This document shows positions 7,669 through 16,848 of a DNA stretch of 64,000 bases, in pieces (within the stretch, counting starts at the first letter, position 1; every line of letters begins with the position of its first letter). Below the pieces are notes generated by a model. It searched no databases. It was not told the DNA's origin and saw only the letters and a program-made list of their open reading frames with translations. Made by a program: the position numbers and the translations under genes. Source of the stretch: Pseudoalteromonas sp. GCY (GTDB taxonomy: Bacteria > Pseudomonadota > Gammaproteobacteria > Enterobacterales > Alteromonadaceae); the NCBI RefSeq assembly GCF_016695175.1, contig NZ_CP068023.1:2867501-2931500 (forward strand), in the 5' to 3' direction.

Positions 7669-8301
7669 CTATTTGCTCTTAAATAACAATGTGCCTTCTA
7701 CTGAGCTAAACGCCATCTTTTGTAAAACTTGATAACCGTGACCCGCAAAAAACTGCGCGTGTTCTGGCTTAGTAATAAATACTGCCATCCCTTTCGTTTC
7801 TTCACTTTGTGCAATTAAATCATCCATCGCGGTGAGTAAATAGTGACCATAGCCAAGCCCTTGAACATGTGGGTCAACGGCAATTAGGGATAAAAAGTGA
7901 CACGGCTCCTGCGTTTGCAACGCTTGTCTAATCGACTTTTCTTTATCGATAAGCTGCTGCGTTTGCAAATATCCCGCACTCATCATAAGTCGTAATCGCC
8001 AATGCCACTGCCGATTTGCGTCCAGTTCATCGCCATTTGCAATAACGCATGCTACCGCGACCAATCTATCTTGATGATATAACCCCACCATAGGCTGACC
8101 CGTTTGGCCAAATGCCGACAGCTCTTCTCGTATTAAGGCTCTGAGTTTTTTTTCAAAAATTGCTTCTTGTTTTGCCTCCAATACCTGCTTGAGTAACGGA
8201 TCATCGTGGTAAGCCTGATACAACACACTCGCGGCTACATTGATATCTTCTGGATTTAAATATCTAACGATTAATTCATGTTGAGAAGTTTCTACTGACA
8301 T
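7669..8301 (-). CDS. GNAT family N-acetyltransferase
   Basis: 210 residues from the ATG at 8301, preceded by AAGGA at 6-nt spacing; a GTG one codon upstream is less well placed. The acetyl-CoA binding region is VDPHVQGLGYGHYLLTAMD near 145-163, the R/Q-x-x-G-x-G/A motif in the form QGLGYG. The substrate is not predictable. It follows the CsrB-like RNA locus on the same strand and has its own upstream region. Confidence 0.85.
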   Translation of the reverse strand: MSVETSQHELIVRYLNPEDINVAASVLYQAYHDDPLLKQVLEAKQEAIFEKKLRALIREELSAFGQTGQPMVGLYHQDRLVAVACVIANGDELDANRQWHWRLRLMMSAGYLQTQQLIDKEKSIRQALQTQEPCHFLSLIAVDPHVQGLGYGHYLLTAMDDLIAQSEETKGMAVFITKPEHAQFFAGHGYQVLQKMAFSSVEGTLLFKSK

Positions 8302-8577
8302 CACGGTTCCTTATTGTTATTGCCCCAAGATTCTGATAATCATGCCGAAATACTACTTAATATCAAAACCTCAGAATTTTTTCTGTGTACTTTAATAATG
8401 TACGGCTACTCGCTAGTGATAGATATTGATACAAGTCACAATTTATTCAGTCGTGGACAGGTATATTTATCCTCGCATTAGTCATTATGGTTTTTATCGA
8501 TGACGACTTGCTAAAGGTTTTACAACCACCTTTACTATAGTTAGTGAGTAAAATTCAAGCAAACGAGGGAGAACGAA

Positions 8578-8805
8578 ATGGATACTAGTCGCCACACTAT
8601 GAGTACTTTATTTGCCCAGCTTGGGCTCGACAACAATCCCAAGGCGATTGAAGGGTTTGTCAAACAACACCGCCTTCCTGACGATATGCTGTTAAGCCAA
8701 GCACCATTTTGGAATGAAGGACAGCGTCACTTTATTGAAGAATCACTGAAAGAGGACGCCGATTGGAGTGAAATCATTGACGAACTAGATGCGATGTTAA
8801 GATAG
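8578..8805 (+). CDS. DUF2789 family protein
   Basis: 75 residues, beginning MDTSRHTMSTLFAQLGLDN with the typical PDDMLLSQAPFWNEGQ block of DUF2789. It is a small acidic cytoplasmic protein found in gammaproteobacteria with no assigned function. GAGGGAG at 7-nt spacing before the ATG gives a strong ribosome binding site. Confidence 0.88.
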   Translation: MDTSRHTMSTLFAQLGLDNNPKAIEGFVKQHRLPDDMLLSQAPFWNEGQRHFIEESLKEDADWSEIIDELDAMLR

Positions 8806-8876
8806 CTAAAGCAATCGCTCCTTGCGTAACTTGGTGCTATGATCCACTCCTATGATTAAGGCGTTTAGGAACCTCT

Positions 8877-9137
8877 ATGCACCCTGCTGTTGCCAGAGCT
8901 ATCAAAAAATTAGTCGATAGTGGAAAGACTCCAACCGTCGCGCTAACAAAAAGCAAATTAACTCAAAGCGTCGCAATGCCAGACGTTATCTCAGGCATTG
9001 CTGCGTACAAACAAGACCCTACCTGTATTGAACACTATCAAGAGCTTGAAGAGGTCGTCAAAGCAAGTTCACAAAGCCAATTAGATAGAATTGAAGCTAA
9101 GCTTGATAAGCTCATTGCCTTATTGGAGAAGTCGTAG
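8877..9137 (+). CDS. Conserved small helical protein, function unknown
   Basis: 86 residues. The N-terminal half (AIKKLVDSGKTPTVALTKSKL) looks like a helix-turn-helix-sized unit. The C-terminal 30 residues form an amphipathic coiled coil (LDRIEAKLDKLIALLEKS), suggesting oligomerisation. I do not recognise the family. The stop codon overlaps the next gene's GTG by one base, so the two are translated together; a partnership with the Zn-ribbon protein is an inference from that. Confidence 0.7.
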   Translation: MHPAVARAIKKLVDSGKTPTVALTKSKLTQSVAMPDVISGIAAYKQDPTCIEHYQELEEVVKASSQSQLDRIEAKLDKLIALLEKS

Positions 9138-9910
9138 TGTTTGTTGTCGACTTAACTTTTGATTGCTATGAGGAAACCACCTTAGATGCTGCCGAGCAGG
9201 CCATTAACCGTGTGGTCAACGCGCTTCGCTTTAATGGTCAAATCATTGGTGACGAATTTCCAACTGTACTTAAAGATGGCTATTTCGTCACTCGTGTGAT
9301 GTGTCCAGAAGAAGACGCTTTGCATCCATTAAACCATAGTCCTTTTGTGAAGTTTGCGATTGACCAGCTACAGCAATCAGGTTTGCTTGCACCTAAGGTC
9401 AAAGTTTTTGGGCAAGATATACATGCCAACAGCGCTGATGCCTGTCATGAACCGTCAAGCTACATTCTCTACACCACATACGTACACACTTGTAGTCCAC
9501 TGTACTGTGGCGACGACTTTTTACCAGTGCCTTTATATAAAATCCCAGCTATTGCTAATGGTGATTACAAAGCACTGATCAAATGGAAAGAAGATTGGCA
9601 AGCTTGCGATCAAATACAGATCAATGGCGCGACTCGCTGCGAATTTGCTGCACTGGAGGAAATTTCTAGTACGAGTAGCGATTTGTTTAGACGTGGCATG
9701 GATTTGAGCAAACGTATTCGCTATCTCACAAAAAAGCCGGTTTACTATTATCTGTATCGTGTTGGCGGTGAAAACCTCGCCGCAGAAAAAGCAAGAAAAT
9801 GCCCAGGCTGTCAAGGAGACTGGTTACTCGAGGAGCCTTGGTTCGGCCTTTTCGACTTTCGCTGCGAAACTTGCCAATTGGTCTCGAATATTTCGTGGGA
9901 CTTTCAATAA
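9137..9910 (+). CDS. Zn-ribbon-containing protein (DUF2310)
   Basis: 257 residues, GTG start at 9137 overlapping the upstream stop. The C-terminus carries a four-cysteine Zn ribbon, CPGCQGDW about 18 residues before CETC, in a FDFRCETCQLVSNISWDF context characteristic of DUF2310 proteins, which are annotated as predicted nucleic-acid binding. The N-terminal two thirds are globular with extra cysteines (HTCSPLYCGDDFLP). The actual function is unknown. The stop codon is part of a hairpin. Confidence 0.85.
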   Translation: MFVVDLTFDCYEETTLDAAEQAINRVVNALRFNGQIIGDEFPTVLKDGYFVTRVMCPEEDALHPLNHSPFVKFAIDQLQQSGLLAPKVKVFGQDIHANSADACHEPSSYILYTTYVHTCSPLYCGDDFLPVPLYKIPAIANGDYKALIKWKEDWQACDQIQINGATRCEFAALEEISSTSSDLFRRGMDLSKRIRYLTKKPVYYYLYRVGGENLAAEKARKCPGCQGDWLLEEPWFGLFDFRCETCQLVSNISWDFQ

Positions 9911-9926
9911 GGAGCGCAAGCTCCTT
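9909..9926. terminator. Hairpin at the stop codon of the Zn-ribbon gene
   Basis: AAGGAGC-GCAA-GCTCCTT: a 7-bp stem with a GCAA tetraloop, starting inside the TAA stop. It lies between convergent genes (syd ends at 9939). There is no T-tract, so it is a weak terminator or an mRNA 3'-end stabiliser. Confidence 0.45.
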
Positions 9927-9938
9927 GATACCAACTAG

Positions 9939-10490
9939 CTATATTGGATAGTTGACTGTCAGTTTTTCCACAAACTCCGCGATAGAATCGGCCAGAATAT
10001 GATGCTGTTTCTTTCCTACAAACTCTAACCCAACTTGACCCGTAGCGATATCGACCGACACCAATAAGTCGTCTGCTTCTGTTAAGCCAATAAACACGGT
10101 TTCAGGTTGTTTGAGCCTACGCTTCATTAAAATATGGCCGGTGATATTTTGCTGCAAGCGCTCAAAGTCATCTTCATTCCATGCTTGCAGTAGCTCAATT
10201 TGCTTACCCTCAATGAATGCCACGATATTGCCAGCAAAGAAATCACCATACAGTCCGTTCAATCCCTCAGGAAATTGCGTTTCCAACGCTCTGGCTAAAT
10301 CATTTAAATGTCCCGCTGGCGAGCGCTCTACCGCTAGCCATTTTATCTCGTTAAGCTTGTTCGGTTCACCCTGCTCACATGGGCTTGGCCAACTTTCATC
10401 ATGTTCGGTACTCGGTAAATCTTTAAAGGCCTGTTGATGATAATCTACATAGGCTTGATGCAAGCGTGCCATATTTACGGGCTGAGTCAT
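9939..10490 (-). CDS. syd: SecY-interacting protein Syd
   Basis: A cytoplasmic protein that binds SecY at the inner membrane. 183 residues from the ATG at 10490 (MTQPVNMARLHQAYVDY); an upstream GTG at 10517 would add nine residues, but its product is less like the family. The Syd signature LLQAWNEDDFERLQQNITG followed by KRRLKQPETVFIG closely parallels E. coli Syd. It is divergent from queF, as in E. coli, and part of the queF-syd-csrB-yqcC neighbourhood. Confidence 0.92.
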   Translation of the reverse strand: MTQPVNMARLHQAYVDYHQQAFKDLPSTEHDESWPSPCEQGEPNKLNEIKWLAVERSPAGHLNDLARALETQFPEGLNGLYGDFFAGNIVAFIEGKQIELLQAWNEDDFERLQQNITGHILMKRRLKQPETVFIGLTEADDLLVSVDIATGQVGLEFVGKKQHHILADSIAEFVEKLTVNYPI

Positions 10491-10617
10491 ATATAAAGCT
10501 CTCTTTATTTTTCTCACCTCGGGCTGAATACTTGTTTCGTGTAATTAAGCAAATTGCTATTAATCCCGAGGTGAACATTCGTTATAATGACCGCATTGTA
10601 ACGAGATTTGAATTAAC

Positions 10618-11463
10618 ATGACAGACTACAGTAACTCGCCAGAGCTGCAATCTTCTGTGCTTGGTAAAACCACAGAATATGCCAGTGTTTATACTCCAAG
10701 CCTACTGCACCCCATTGCACGTAAACTCAATCGTGACCAAATCAATGTTGATGAGTCCGCTTTACCATTCAAAGGTGAAGACACCTGGACAGGCTACGAA
10801 TTGTCTTGGCTCAATAACAAGGGTAAGCCTCAAGTTGCGGTTGCCACTTTTGTGTTTCCTTGCCAAAGCTCGCATATCATTGAGTCGAAATCGTTCAAAC
10901 TTTACTTGAATAGCTTTAACCAAAGTCGCTTTGATACGATGGAAACCGTGCGCCAAACGCTAGCTTCGGATCTTTCCACGGCATCAAATAGCCAAGTTAG
11001 CGTCACATTATTCAGCGCAGACGAATTCGACTGTATTCCTTTCTCGCGCCTCCCAGGTGAGTGTATCGACGAGCTGGATATTGAAGTTGATACCTACACA
11101 CCAAATAGTGACTTACTACAACTTGCCTCTGAGGATGTGGTTGACGAGACGCTTCACAGCCACTTACTCAAGTCAAATTGCCTCATCACCTCCCAGCCAG
11201 ACTGGGCAAGCGTGGTGATAAGTTACCGTGGTAAGCAAATCGACCGAGAAGCGCTGCTTAAGTACCTAATCTCATTCCGTGACCACAACGAGTTCCATGA
11301 GCAATGTGTGGAGCGCATTTACTGTGAGCTTTGGCGCACCTTTAACCCTGAAAAATTATCGGTTTATGCGCGCTATACTCGCCGTGGCGGGTTAGATATC
11401 AATCCATATCGTTCGAGTGAACAAGATCAAACTCCGTATACGGTAAGAACTAACCGACAGTAA
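10618..11463 (+). CDS. queF: NADPH-dependent 7-cyano-7-deazaguanine reductase
   Basis: Reduces preQ0 to preQ1 in queuosine tRNA biosynthesis. The 281-residue length indicates the long, bimodular YqgD-like (E. coli-type) QueF with two T-fold halves. The NADPH-contacting [14 protein letters not shown] motif is at 89-102. The nucleophile is Cys188 in [14 protein letters not shown], with Asp195 as the general acid. [13 protein letters not shown] follows. It is divergent from syd. Confidence 0.97.
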   Translation: MTDYSNSPELQSSVLGKTTEYASVYTPSLLHPIARKLNRDQINVDESALPFKGEDTWTGYELSWLNNKGKPQVAVATFVFPCQSSHIIESKSFKLYLNSFNQSRFDTMETVRQTLASDLSTASNSQVSVTLFSADEFDCIPFSRLPGECIDELDIEVDTYTPNSDLLQLASEDVVDETLHSHLLKSNCLITSQPDWASVVISYRGKQIDREALLKYLISFRDHNEFHEQCVERIYCELWRTFNPEKLSVYARYTRRGGLDINPYRSSEQDQTPYTVRTNRQ

Positions 11464-11469
11464 AACGCA

Positions 11470-11497
11470 AAAAAGCCATGTTCTCACATGGCTTTTT
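11470..11497. terminator. Bidirectional terminator between queF and the tam operon
   Basis: AAAAAGCCATGT (11470-11481) pairs with ACATGGCTTTTT (11486-11497) around a TCTC loop. A-runs and T-runs on both sides let it terminate queF (+) and the tamA-tamB-SBP-PPIase operon (-). Confidence 0.92.
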
Positions 11498-11498
11498 A

Positions 11499-12368
11499 TC
11501 ACGATCCCCCTGTCTTTTCTTCCATTTCAACAGGGACGGGGACCGAACATATATCTGTGTGGTTTGGCGTATCAACAAACCAATCTCCCGCTCTATTTTT
11601 ACGCGCGGCAATTAGCGACTCAAAAATCGGCGTATTTGTCTTTAGCCTTTTAAAAGAAGGCGCACCTTTTACATCAGCAAGTACCGTAACGCCTTTGATA
11701 ACATTGTACGCTTGTCCAGTAACCGGCTTACGATCTAAGTGCTGAACATGCTCCATTCCCGATAACAACTGTCCAAACACGGTAGTGTTTTTGTCTAGGT
11801 ATCGCTGCGGCGTCAACGTGATATAAAACTCAGTACCACCACTATTAATATCATTGGTTCTGGCCATGGCAAACGAACCAACGCAGTGCGTCATCCAGGT
11901 TTTGGTTCCAGCTTCATTTTGTCCTACGGCAAAACCATTTAAAAACCCGGTACGCGGCGCGTAGCCGTCCACAGCATCTAGCGATGTGATCTTCAAGGTT
12001 GAATCCGTGTGATGATAAAACTCGGCGGCAATCGCTTTTTTTCCTTTTTGCGGCACTTTCTTGTCCGACATATCGCCGCCTTGGGCCACAAAGTTTTCCA
12101 CAAACCGATACATACTCAAATTAGTGTAAAACCCCTCTCGCGCTAACGCTTTAATATTTGCCACATGATTGGGCGCAAGTTCAGGGTTAAGCGCGATATA
12201 GACCGATCCTGTTTGTAGTTCTATTTTAAGAATATTTTCAGGGTCCAGCTGCCGCCAGTCGCTGCTTTTGGCCTCAGCAACGACTTCCGATGGTGACTTT
12301 GTATAAGGTTTTGCTAAGACAGAAGATGAACTTATGGCAAGCGCAATAAGTAGTAAGGTTTTTTTCAT
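11499..12368 (-). CDS. Periplasmic cyclophilin-type peptidyl-prolyl isomerase
   Basis: 289 residues with a Sec signal peptide (MKKTLLLIALAISSSSVLA). The cyclophilin domain covers about 47-230: YRFVENFVAQGGD near 107-119, GSFAMART and GTEFYITL. The C-terminal 60 residues are an extension of unknown role ending in an acidic PVEMEEKTGGS. It lies 2 bp after the binding-protein gene and is the last gene of the tam operon, so a role in folding outer-membrane clients is plausible, but this is an inference from position. Confidence 0.9.
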   Translation of the reverse strand: MKKTLLLIALAISSSSVLAKPYTKSPSEVVAEAKSSDWRQLDPENILKIELQTGSVYIALNPELAPNHVANIKALAREGFYTNLSMYRFVENFVAQGGDMSDKKVPQKGKKAIAAEFYHHTDSTLKITSLDAVDGYAPRTGFLNGFAVGQNEAGTKTWMTHCVGSFAMARTNDINSGGTEFYITLTPQRYLDKNTTVFGQLLSGMEHVQHLDRKPVTGQAYNVIKGVTVLADVKGAPSFKRLKTNTPIFESLIAARKNRAGDWFVDTPNHTDICSVPVPVEMEEKTGGS

Positions 12369-12370
12369 TA

Positions 12371-13192
12371 TTATTTTCCTTGTTTATACCAATAAAATGG
12401 CACCTCCAACGGCGCACTGGGTGGCAGGTTTGGGTTGTCTAATTCTATGACTGTTTTGTTTTTAAGATCTAGCTTTTCAAGACGAGCGGAAAAGTGTTTT
12501 AAGAATAACGCCTCAAATCGGCCATCTTGTAGTGCGCTTTTGAGGCCTTTCTCAATTTGGCTATGGAGCAACGGATTGTCGTGAGAAACAAAAAAATATA
12601 CCGCCGAGGGGTAGTAAAACACCACATGCTGATCTGCGACCAAGTCCGTGTCACTCAGGGCAGCTTCAATACTCACTAAATCGCTTGGCAACACATCAAA
12701 ACGTTTTTTCAACAACATGTCGTAGCCACTGTCTTCTTGTGAGAAAGAAGTCACACTGAGGCCATTACGCTCAAAAATCTGATGGTCTGGCCAATCTCTG
12801 CGTAAACCAAAAGTAACTCGGCGCAAGTCGCCAATATAGCGAACGCCACTCAGTAAGGCTTGATTATGTTTGTGTACTAGAGGAATGCGATAGCCTAAAA
12901 TCCCTTTCACTAAAGGAATGCGAATTGCGCTCGCGGCCTTTTCTCGCTGTGAGTTAGTCACTAACCAACTGACATCCAGCCCCCCTTTTTCTCCAAGCAG
13001 GCGCACCGCTCTGTCTTGAGAAGGAATACTTCTCACTGATACGAGCTTTGATGACTCTATCTGGTATGACAAAGTCAAAGTGAGCAACTCTATAATGTAC
13101 GGATCGGCACCAGCGCTAATTCTAATTTCCGTTGTTTCTTGTGCTTTGATAGGAAATATCACAAAACCTAGAGCGAGCCAGAGCAGTTTCAT
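12371..13192 (-). CDS. Periplasmic solute-binding-like protein (SBP_bac_3 type)
   Basis: 273 residues with a signal peptide ending near IKA/QET. The fold is that of amino-acid-type binding proteins: IRISAGADPYIIELL at the N-terminus, the RRVTFGLRRDWPDHQI hinge segment, and FYYPSAVYFFVSHDNPLL. No permease or ATPase gene is near, so it may be a sensor or a TamB-pathway accessory rather than a transporter component. Its ATG overlaps the tamB stop by four bases (ATGA), so it is co-translated with tamB. Confidence 0.82.
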   Translation of the reverse strand: MKLLWLALGFVIFPIKAQETTEIRISAGADPYIIELLTLTLSYQIESSKLVSVRSIPSQDRAVRLLGEKGGLDVSWLVTNSQREKAASAIRIPLVKGILGYRIPLVHKHNQALLSGVRYIGDLRRVTFGLRRDWPDHQIFERNGLSVTSFSQEDSGYDMLLKKRFDVLPSDLVSIEAALSDTDLVADQHVVFYYPSAVYFFVSHDNPLLHSQIEKGLKSALQDGRFEALFLKHFSARLEKLDLKNKTVIELDNPNLPPSAPLEVPFYWYKQGK

Positions 13193-16100
13193 TTGTCATC
13201 CCAATCAAACTTGTATAAGAAGTCTATACTGTTGTACAAACCGCTCGTGGCTTCAACATAAAACTTCGAAAAAACACGATAACGCAGCGCAATTTCATTG
13301 ATAGACTCAAATACCCCAACACGATAACTGACCTGAACATTGGGGGTGATGTAACCTGACACCTCGACTTGTGTATCGTCACCACTGCCTTTAGCTGATA
13401 GGTTAACATCCGAAAGTCCAAGTGATTCACCCGCCTTACTAAAGAATCCTTCACTGCGGTCAATTCCCTGTGAGAGTAAAAACTGCGTGAGTAGCGCATT
13501 ATTAGAGGTTTCAGACTCCCCTAAAGGCTGACCGTTAAGTAGGTATGACAGTGCCTTGGCTTGGTCCATTGCAGGCTCTGAAAACACAGTCAAACGCGGC
13601 TTAGCAATATTGCCTGTGAGCTCAACACCGGCTATCACATCATTGGCGGTTGTCGCTGGATTTCGAATAGCTCGAATGTTCAAATATGGTTTATCTAATG
13701 CACCATTGAAGCCAATTTGCCCTGTACGGATCAACAAGTCTTGGCCAAATGCACGATATTTCCCCTCTCGCAATTGCAACTCTCCCGTTGCTAACATTGG
13801 CGACTCAACTTGCTTATCAATTTCGATTGCACCGGTAACAAAGCTATCTAGCCCAAGCGCCTTCACCCTAAAGTTATCTTTAACGGTCAGTTTTAAATCT
13901 ATTTCATGTTGCACTGGCACCGACATCTGCTTTTGCACCTTAGCATCAACAATGACTTCATCGTCGCTCGGAGATGTGACTCCCTCAGGCAGAGATTCAA
14001 TGTTTACTCGGCCAAACGGCACCACAATTTCTCCGAGTACACGCGCAATCTTATCTTTATAGGCAAGTGTTAAATCCGGGCTTGCGGTTAGTTCAATCTG
14101 CGAGTCTGGTTGCACATAAATATTTTCGCCCTTTATTTTGACTTCAGCAGAGAGCTCGGGCGACCAATAGGCTTCGCCAGTTAGTGCCACCTTGCCGCCT
14201 TTTGCTGCAGTTAACTCAGCCTCTAGTTGAGCGGAAGTGGTATTAAAATCAAGATTGATGTGACCTTTATCGATTTCCACAGGCAAAGAGTCAGAAGACA
14301 TAAATAAGCGCTGAGCGGTTAGTTTACCGTTAACTTCAGGGGCTGCGAGGCTACCTGAGATATTTATATCCCCTAACACTTCCCCTTGCAGGTCAAAACT
14401 TTGTTCCGTTACTCGGTTTAGTAGCGCTGACAACTTAGCCAGCTCAATGGACTCTATTTTTACGTTACCAGCTAATTGTGGGGATTGTTTATCTAGCGGC
14501 ACACGTGTATCACCACTGAACTTACCTAAGGTATCGGAGGTCATGCGCCAATCAGCGTGAATTTGCTTGTTATTGGTTTTCAATAATGCTTTAAATTCAG
14601 AAATTGAAAATGTCTGCCCATGAGTCGTAATGCCGGCATCAACAATGTTCAGCTCGCCATCGGCTCGCGTTACTTGGCCGTTTTGCCACGCAAGTTTAGC
14701 CACGGCCTGAGTTTCACCTGTTATTTTGAGCTCTGCTGGCAACCAAGTTTGTAGTTTAGCCAGTGCCAACTTCTCCAATTTAACATCGGCCTGCCCTTGT
14801 GTGCCTTGTTGCTCTGCTGCAAAACACAAACCAGTATCATCCATCTGCCAACACTGCTTTGCAATGCGCTGGCTGACATCACTGATCACGATTGCGGCAG
14901 GACTTTGCAATGCTATCGTTTGCCCTTGAGAAGTTACCTCACCAGACGACAATTCTCCCTGCCAAGTTGACTGCTGCATCTTGCCATTGACTTCAAAGCT
15001 TGCAACCACTCGCTTATCACGAATATCCAATGTCGCGTTATGTTGCTGCTGATTGCCTTTCACAGCTAAACGAATGTCTTCAACCATTTCAGAGTCAACA
15101 ATCAAACGGTCTAATGCTAGTTTAATTTGCCCAGTCACTTCGTTGGCAATATCAACCGTGCCTTTCGTCGTTAAACCATGTAGTGCTACATTCTGGTAGC
15201 GTACAGAGTCAAACTTAATATCGGTCTGAATACTCGGCTTAAGGTGGTCGCCCTGAATAAAGATTTCACCACTGCCCTTTAAGTCAGCTGGAATAAGCGT
15301 ATTTGCCGCCTGCTCAAACTGAAAGTCAATATCGAGATCTAACTGCTGACCAAGCTCACCGCTTACCGTCAGGCTATTTTTGCCATAATTCAGGCGTGCA
15401 TGACTAAACTCACCTAGCAGGCTCTCATCCACAACGACCTTAACATCCGCATTAAGCGGAGTACCCGCTACTTTACCATCGAGCTTAAAACGCTCGACAT
15501 TAACCTGCCACTGCTCACCTTGACTCACAAAATCAAGCGCGAACTGCCCTGCCAACATATCGTTTTCCGTCAGGCCTGCATCGTATTGTACTAGCCCTAG
15601 CAATCTATCGATTGGTAGCTGAGAAAAGTCCCCGTTAACTTTACCCTTCACCCCTTGCGACCAATTCACTTGTGCTGCTATTTGCGCTTGTGCTTTTTCA
15701 AGCTGAAGCTCTGCTCTAGCTAGTGTAAACGCTTGTAGTCCACCTTGCCCTTCAAGTGTCGCGGTAACATCACCAAACTGCACAGTATTAACAGCGATTG
15801 AGCCTGACAAATTGTATTTTGAGGCATCCCCGCTCAAGCCGAGTGTCGCACCTTTTAAAGTCGTGGGCTCTGAAGGAATAACTAATTTATCTATTTGACC
15901 CTGTAACTCAAATGGCCAGTTTGTCGTTGTCAAATCCGCATGGGCTTGCAGTTTTGCAAATGCCATCCCCTCGGTATTCAAAGTAAGCGTGAGATCGTGA
16001 GGGCGACCCGCCAGTGTTAAACTGGCTAAACCCTGTGGCGCACTCAAGGTTGACCTCAGATCAATAGTCCAGTCATTAAGCAAGACTTCTGCCGCTGCTG

Positions 16101-16848
16101 ATATAAACCATTCTTGATAGCTAAGCTGAACCTGCTCCACGTCCACATTTTCATCCACTACAACTTGAGAAAGCTTGATATTCTCAAGTGTCTGCTCATT
16201 TACAGCGAGGTTGTTAATCTTTAACTCGCCAAGCACAGCGGTTAGCGGCAGATCTATCCTAGGTAGTTGGAGTGGCGCTAACGCATTAAGTGGTGCTGGC
16301 GATTTTGCAGGCACTGGCTGTTCAGTTGCCTTTATGGTCAACTTTACGCTGTCTAACAGCAAAAATGGGATATTAAAATGTGAGCCAGAACCTGAAAGCT
16401 GCGTGTCTAAGCCTTGCAATTGCACTGTAATATCCGGCGTTTCCAACGAAAACTGCTGAACTTGCGCACGTTTTATTGCAATTGGCAGTGGTAACTCAAC
16501 TTGGCCACTTTCCGTAGTTTCCTCTTCGCTGACACTTTTCTGCTTTTGTACAATCGCTATTGCTTTTGCATCTAGCGCAATGCAAACGCTGGCACAGGTC
16601 AACCACTCAACAGTGACTTTGGTGTCTCTAAGGCGAATATCGATATCGTCATTGTGATAACGCAACGTAAGGTTGGCGCCAGATAATAAGCGCTTGTCTA
16701 AGCCATCGATTTCTAACCCTGAAACCGATTTATTCGCTACCCAAACCAGTAACTTTTGCCCAGGCAAGGTAAAGCATAAACAAACCAAAAGTAAAAATAG
16801 GCTAATAATGGCAGTAATGATTTTGATTCTTAAGCTTCTGAACTGCAT
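13189..16848 (-). CDS. tamB: Translocation and assembly module inner-membrane component TamB
   Basis: 1219 residues, close to the E. coli length (1259). An N-terminal signal anchor (about 7-30, ITAIISLFLLLVCLCFTL) holds the protein in the inner membrane. A long series of beta-strand repeats follows, which in TamB and other AsmA-like/VPS13-type proteins forms a hydrophobic groove across the periplasm. The C-terminal DUF490 region is recognisable (ELQLREGKYRAFGQDLLIR, then SYLLNGQPLGES and a terminal YSRVGVFE-like segment). It works with TamA in outer-membrane protein assembly and phospholipid transport. The start overlaps the tamA stop by one base. Confidence 0.95.
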   Translation of the reverse strand: MQFRSLRIKIITAIISLFLLLVCLCFTLPGQKLLVWVANKSVSGLEIDGLDKRLLSGANLTLRYHNDDIDIRLRDTKVTVEWLTCASVCIALDAKAIAIVQKQKSVSEEETTESGQVELPLPIAIKRAQVQQFSLETPDITVQLQGLDTQLSGSGSHFNIPFLLLDSVKLTIKATEQPVPAKSPAPLNALAPLQLPRIDLPLTAVLGELKINNLAVNEQTLENIKLSQVVVDENVDVEQVQLSYQEWFISAAAEVLLNDWTIDLRSTLSAPQGLASLTLAGRPHDLTLTLNTEGMAFAKLQAHADLTTTNWPFELQGQIDKLVIPSEPTTLKGATLGLSGDASKYNLSGSIAVNTVQFGDVTATLEGQGGLQAFTLARAELQLEKAQAQIAAQVNWSQGVKGKVNGDFSQLPIDRLLGLVQYDAGLTENDMLAGQFALDFVSQGEQWQVNVERFKLDGKVAGTPLNADVKVVVDESLLGEFSHARLNYGKNSLTVSGELGQQLDLDIDFQFEQAANTLIPADLKGSGEIFIQGDHLKPSIQTDIKFDSVRYQNVALHGLTTKGTVDIANEVTGQIKLALDRLIVDSEMVEDIRLAVKGNQQQHNATLDIRDKRVVASFEVNGKMQQSTWQGELSSGEVTSQGQTIALQSPAAIVISDVSQRIAKQCWQMDDTGLCFAAEQQGTQGQADVKLEKLALAKLQTWLPAELKITGETQAVAKLAWQNGQVTRADGELNIVDAGITTHGQTFSISEFKALLKTNNKQIHADWRMTSDTLGKFSGDTRVPLDKQSPQLAGNVKIESIELAKLSALLNRVTEQSFDLQGEVLGDINISGSLAAPEVNGKLTAQRLFMSSDSLPVEIDKGHINLDFNTTSAQLEAELTAAKGGKVALTGEAYWSPELSAEVKIKGENIYVQPDSQIELTASPDLTLAYKDKIARVLGEIVVPFGRVNIESLPEGVTSPSDDEVIVDAKVQKQMSVPVQHEIDLKLTVKDNFRVKALGLDSFVTGAIEIDKQVESPMLATGELQLREGKYRAFGQDLLIRTGQIGFNGALDKPYLNIRAIRNPATTANDVIAGVELTGNIAKPRLTVFSEPAMDQAKALSYLLNGQPLGESETSNNALLTQFLLSQGIDRSEGFFSKAGESLGLSDVNLSAKGSGDDTQVEVSGYITPNVQVSYRVGVFESINEIALRYRVFSKFYVEATSGLYNSIDFLYKFDWDDK

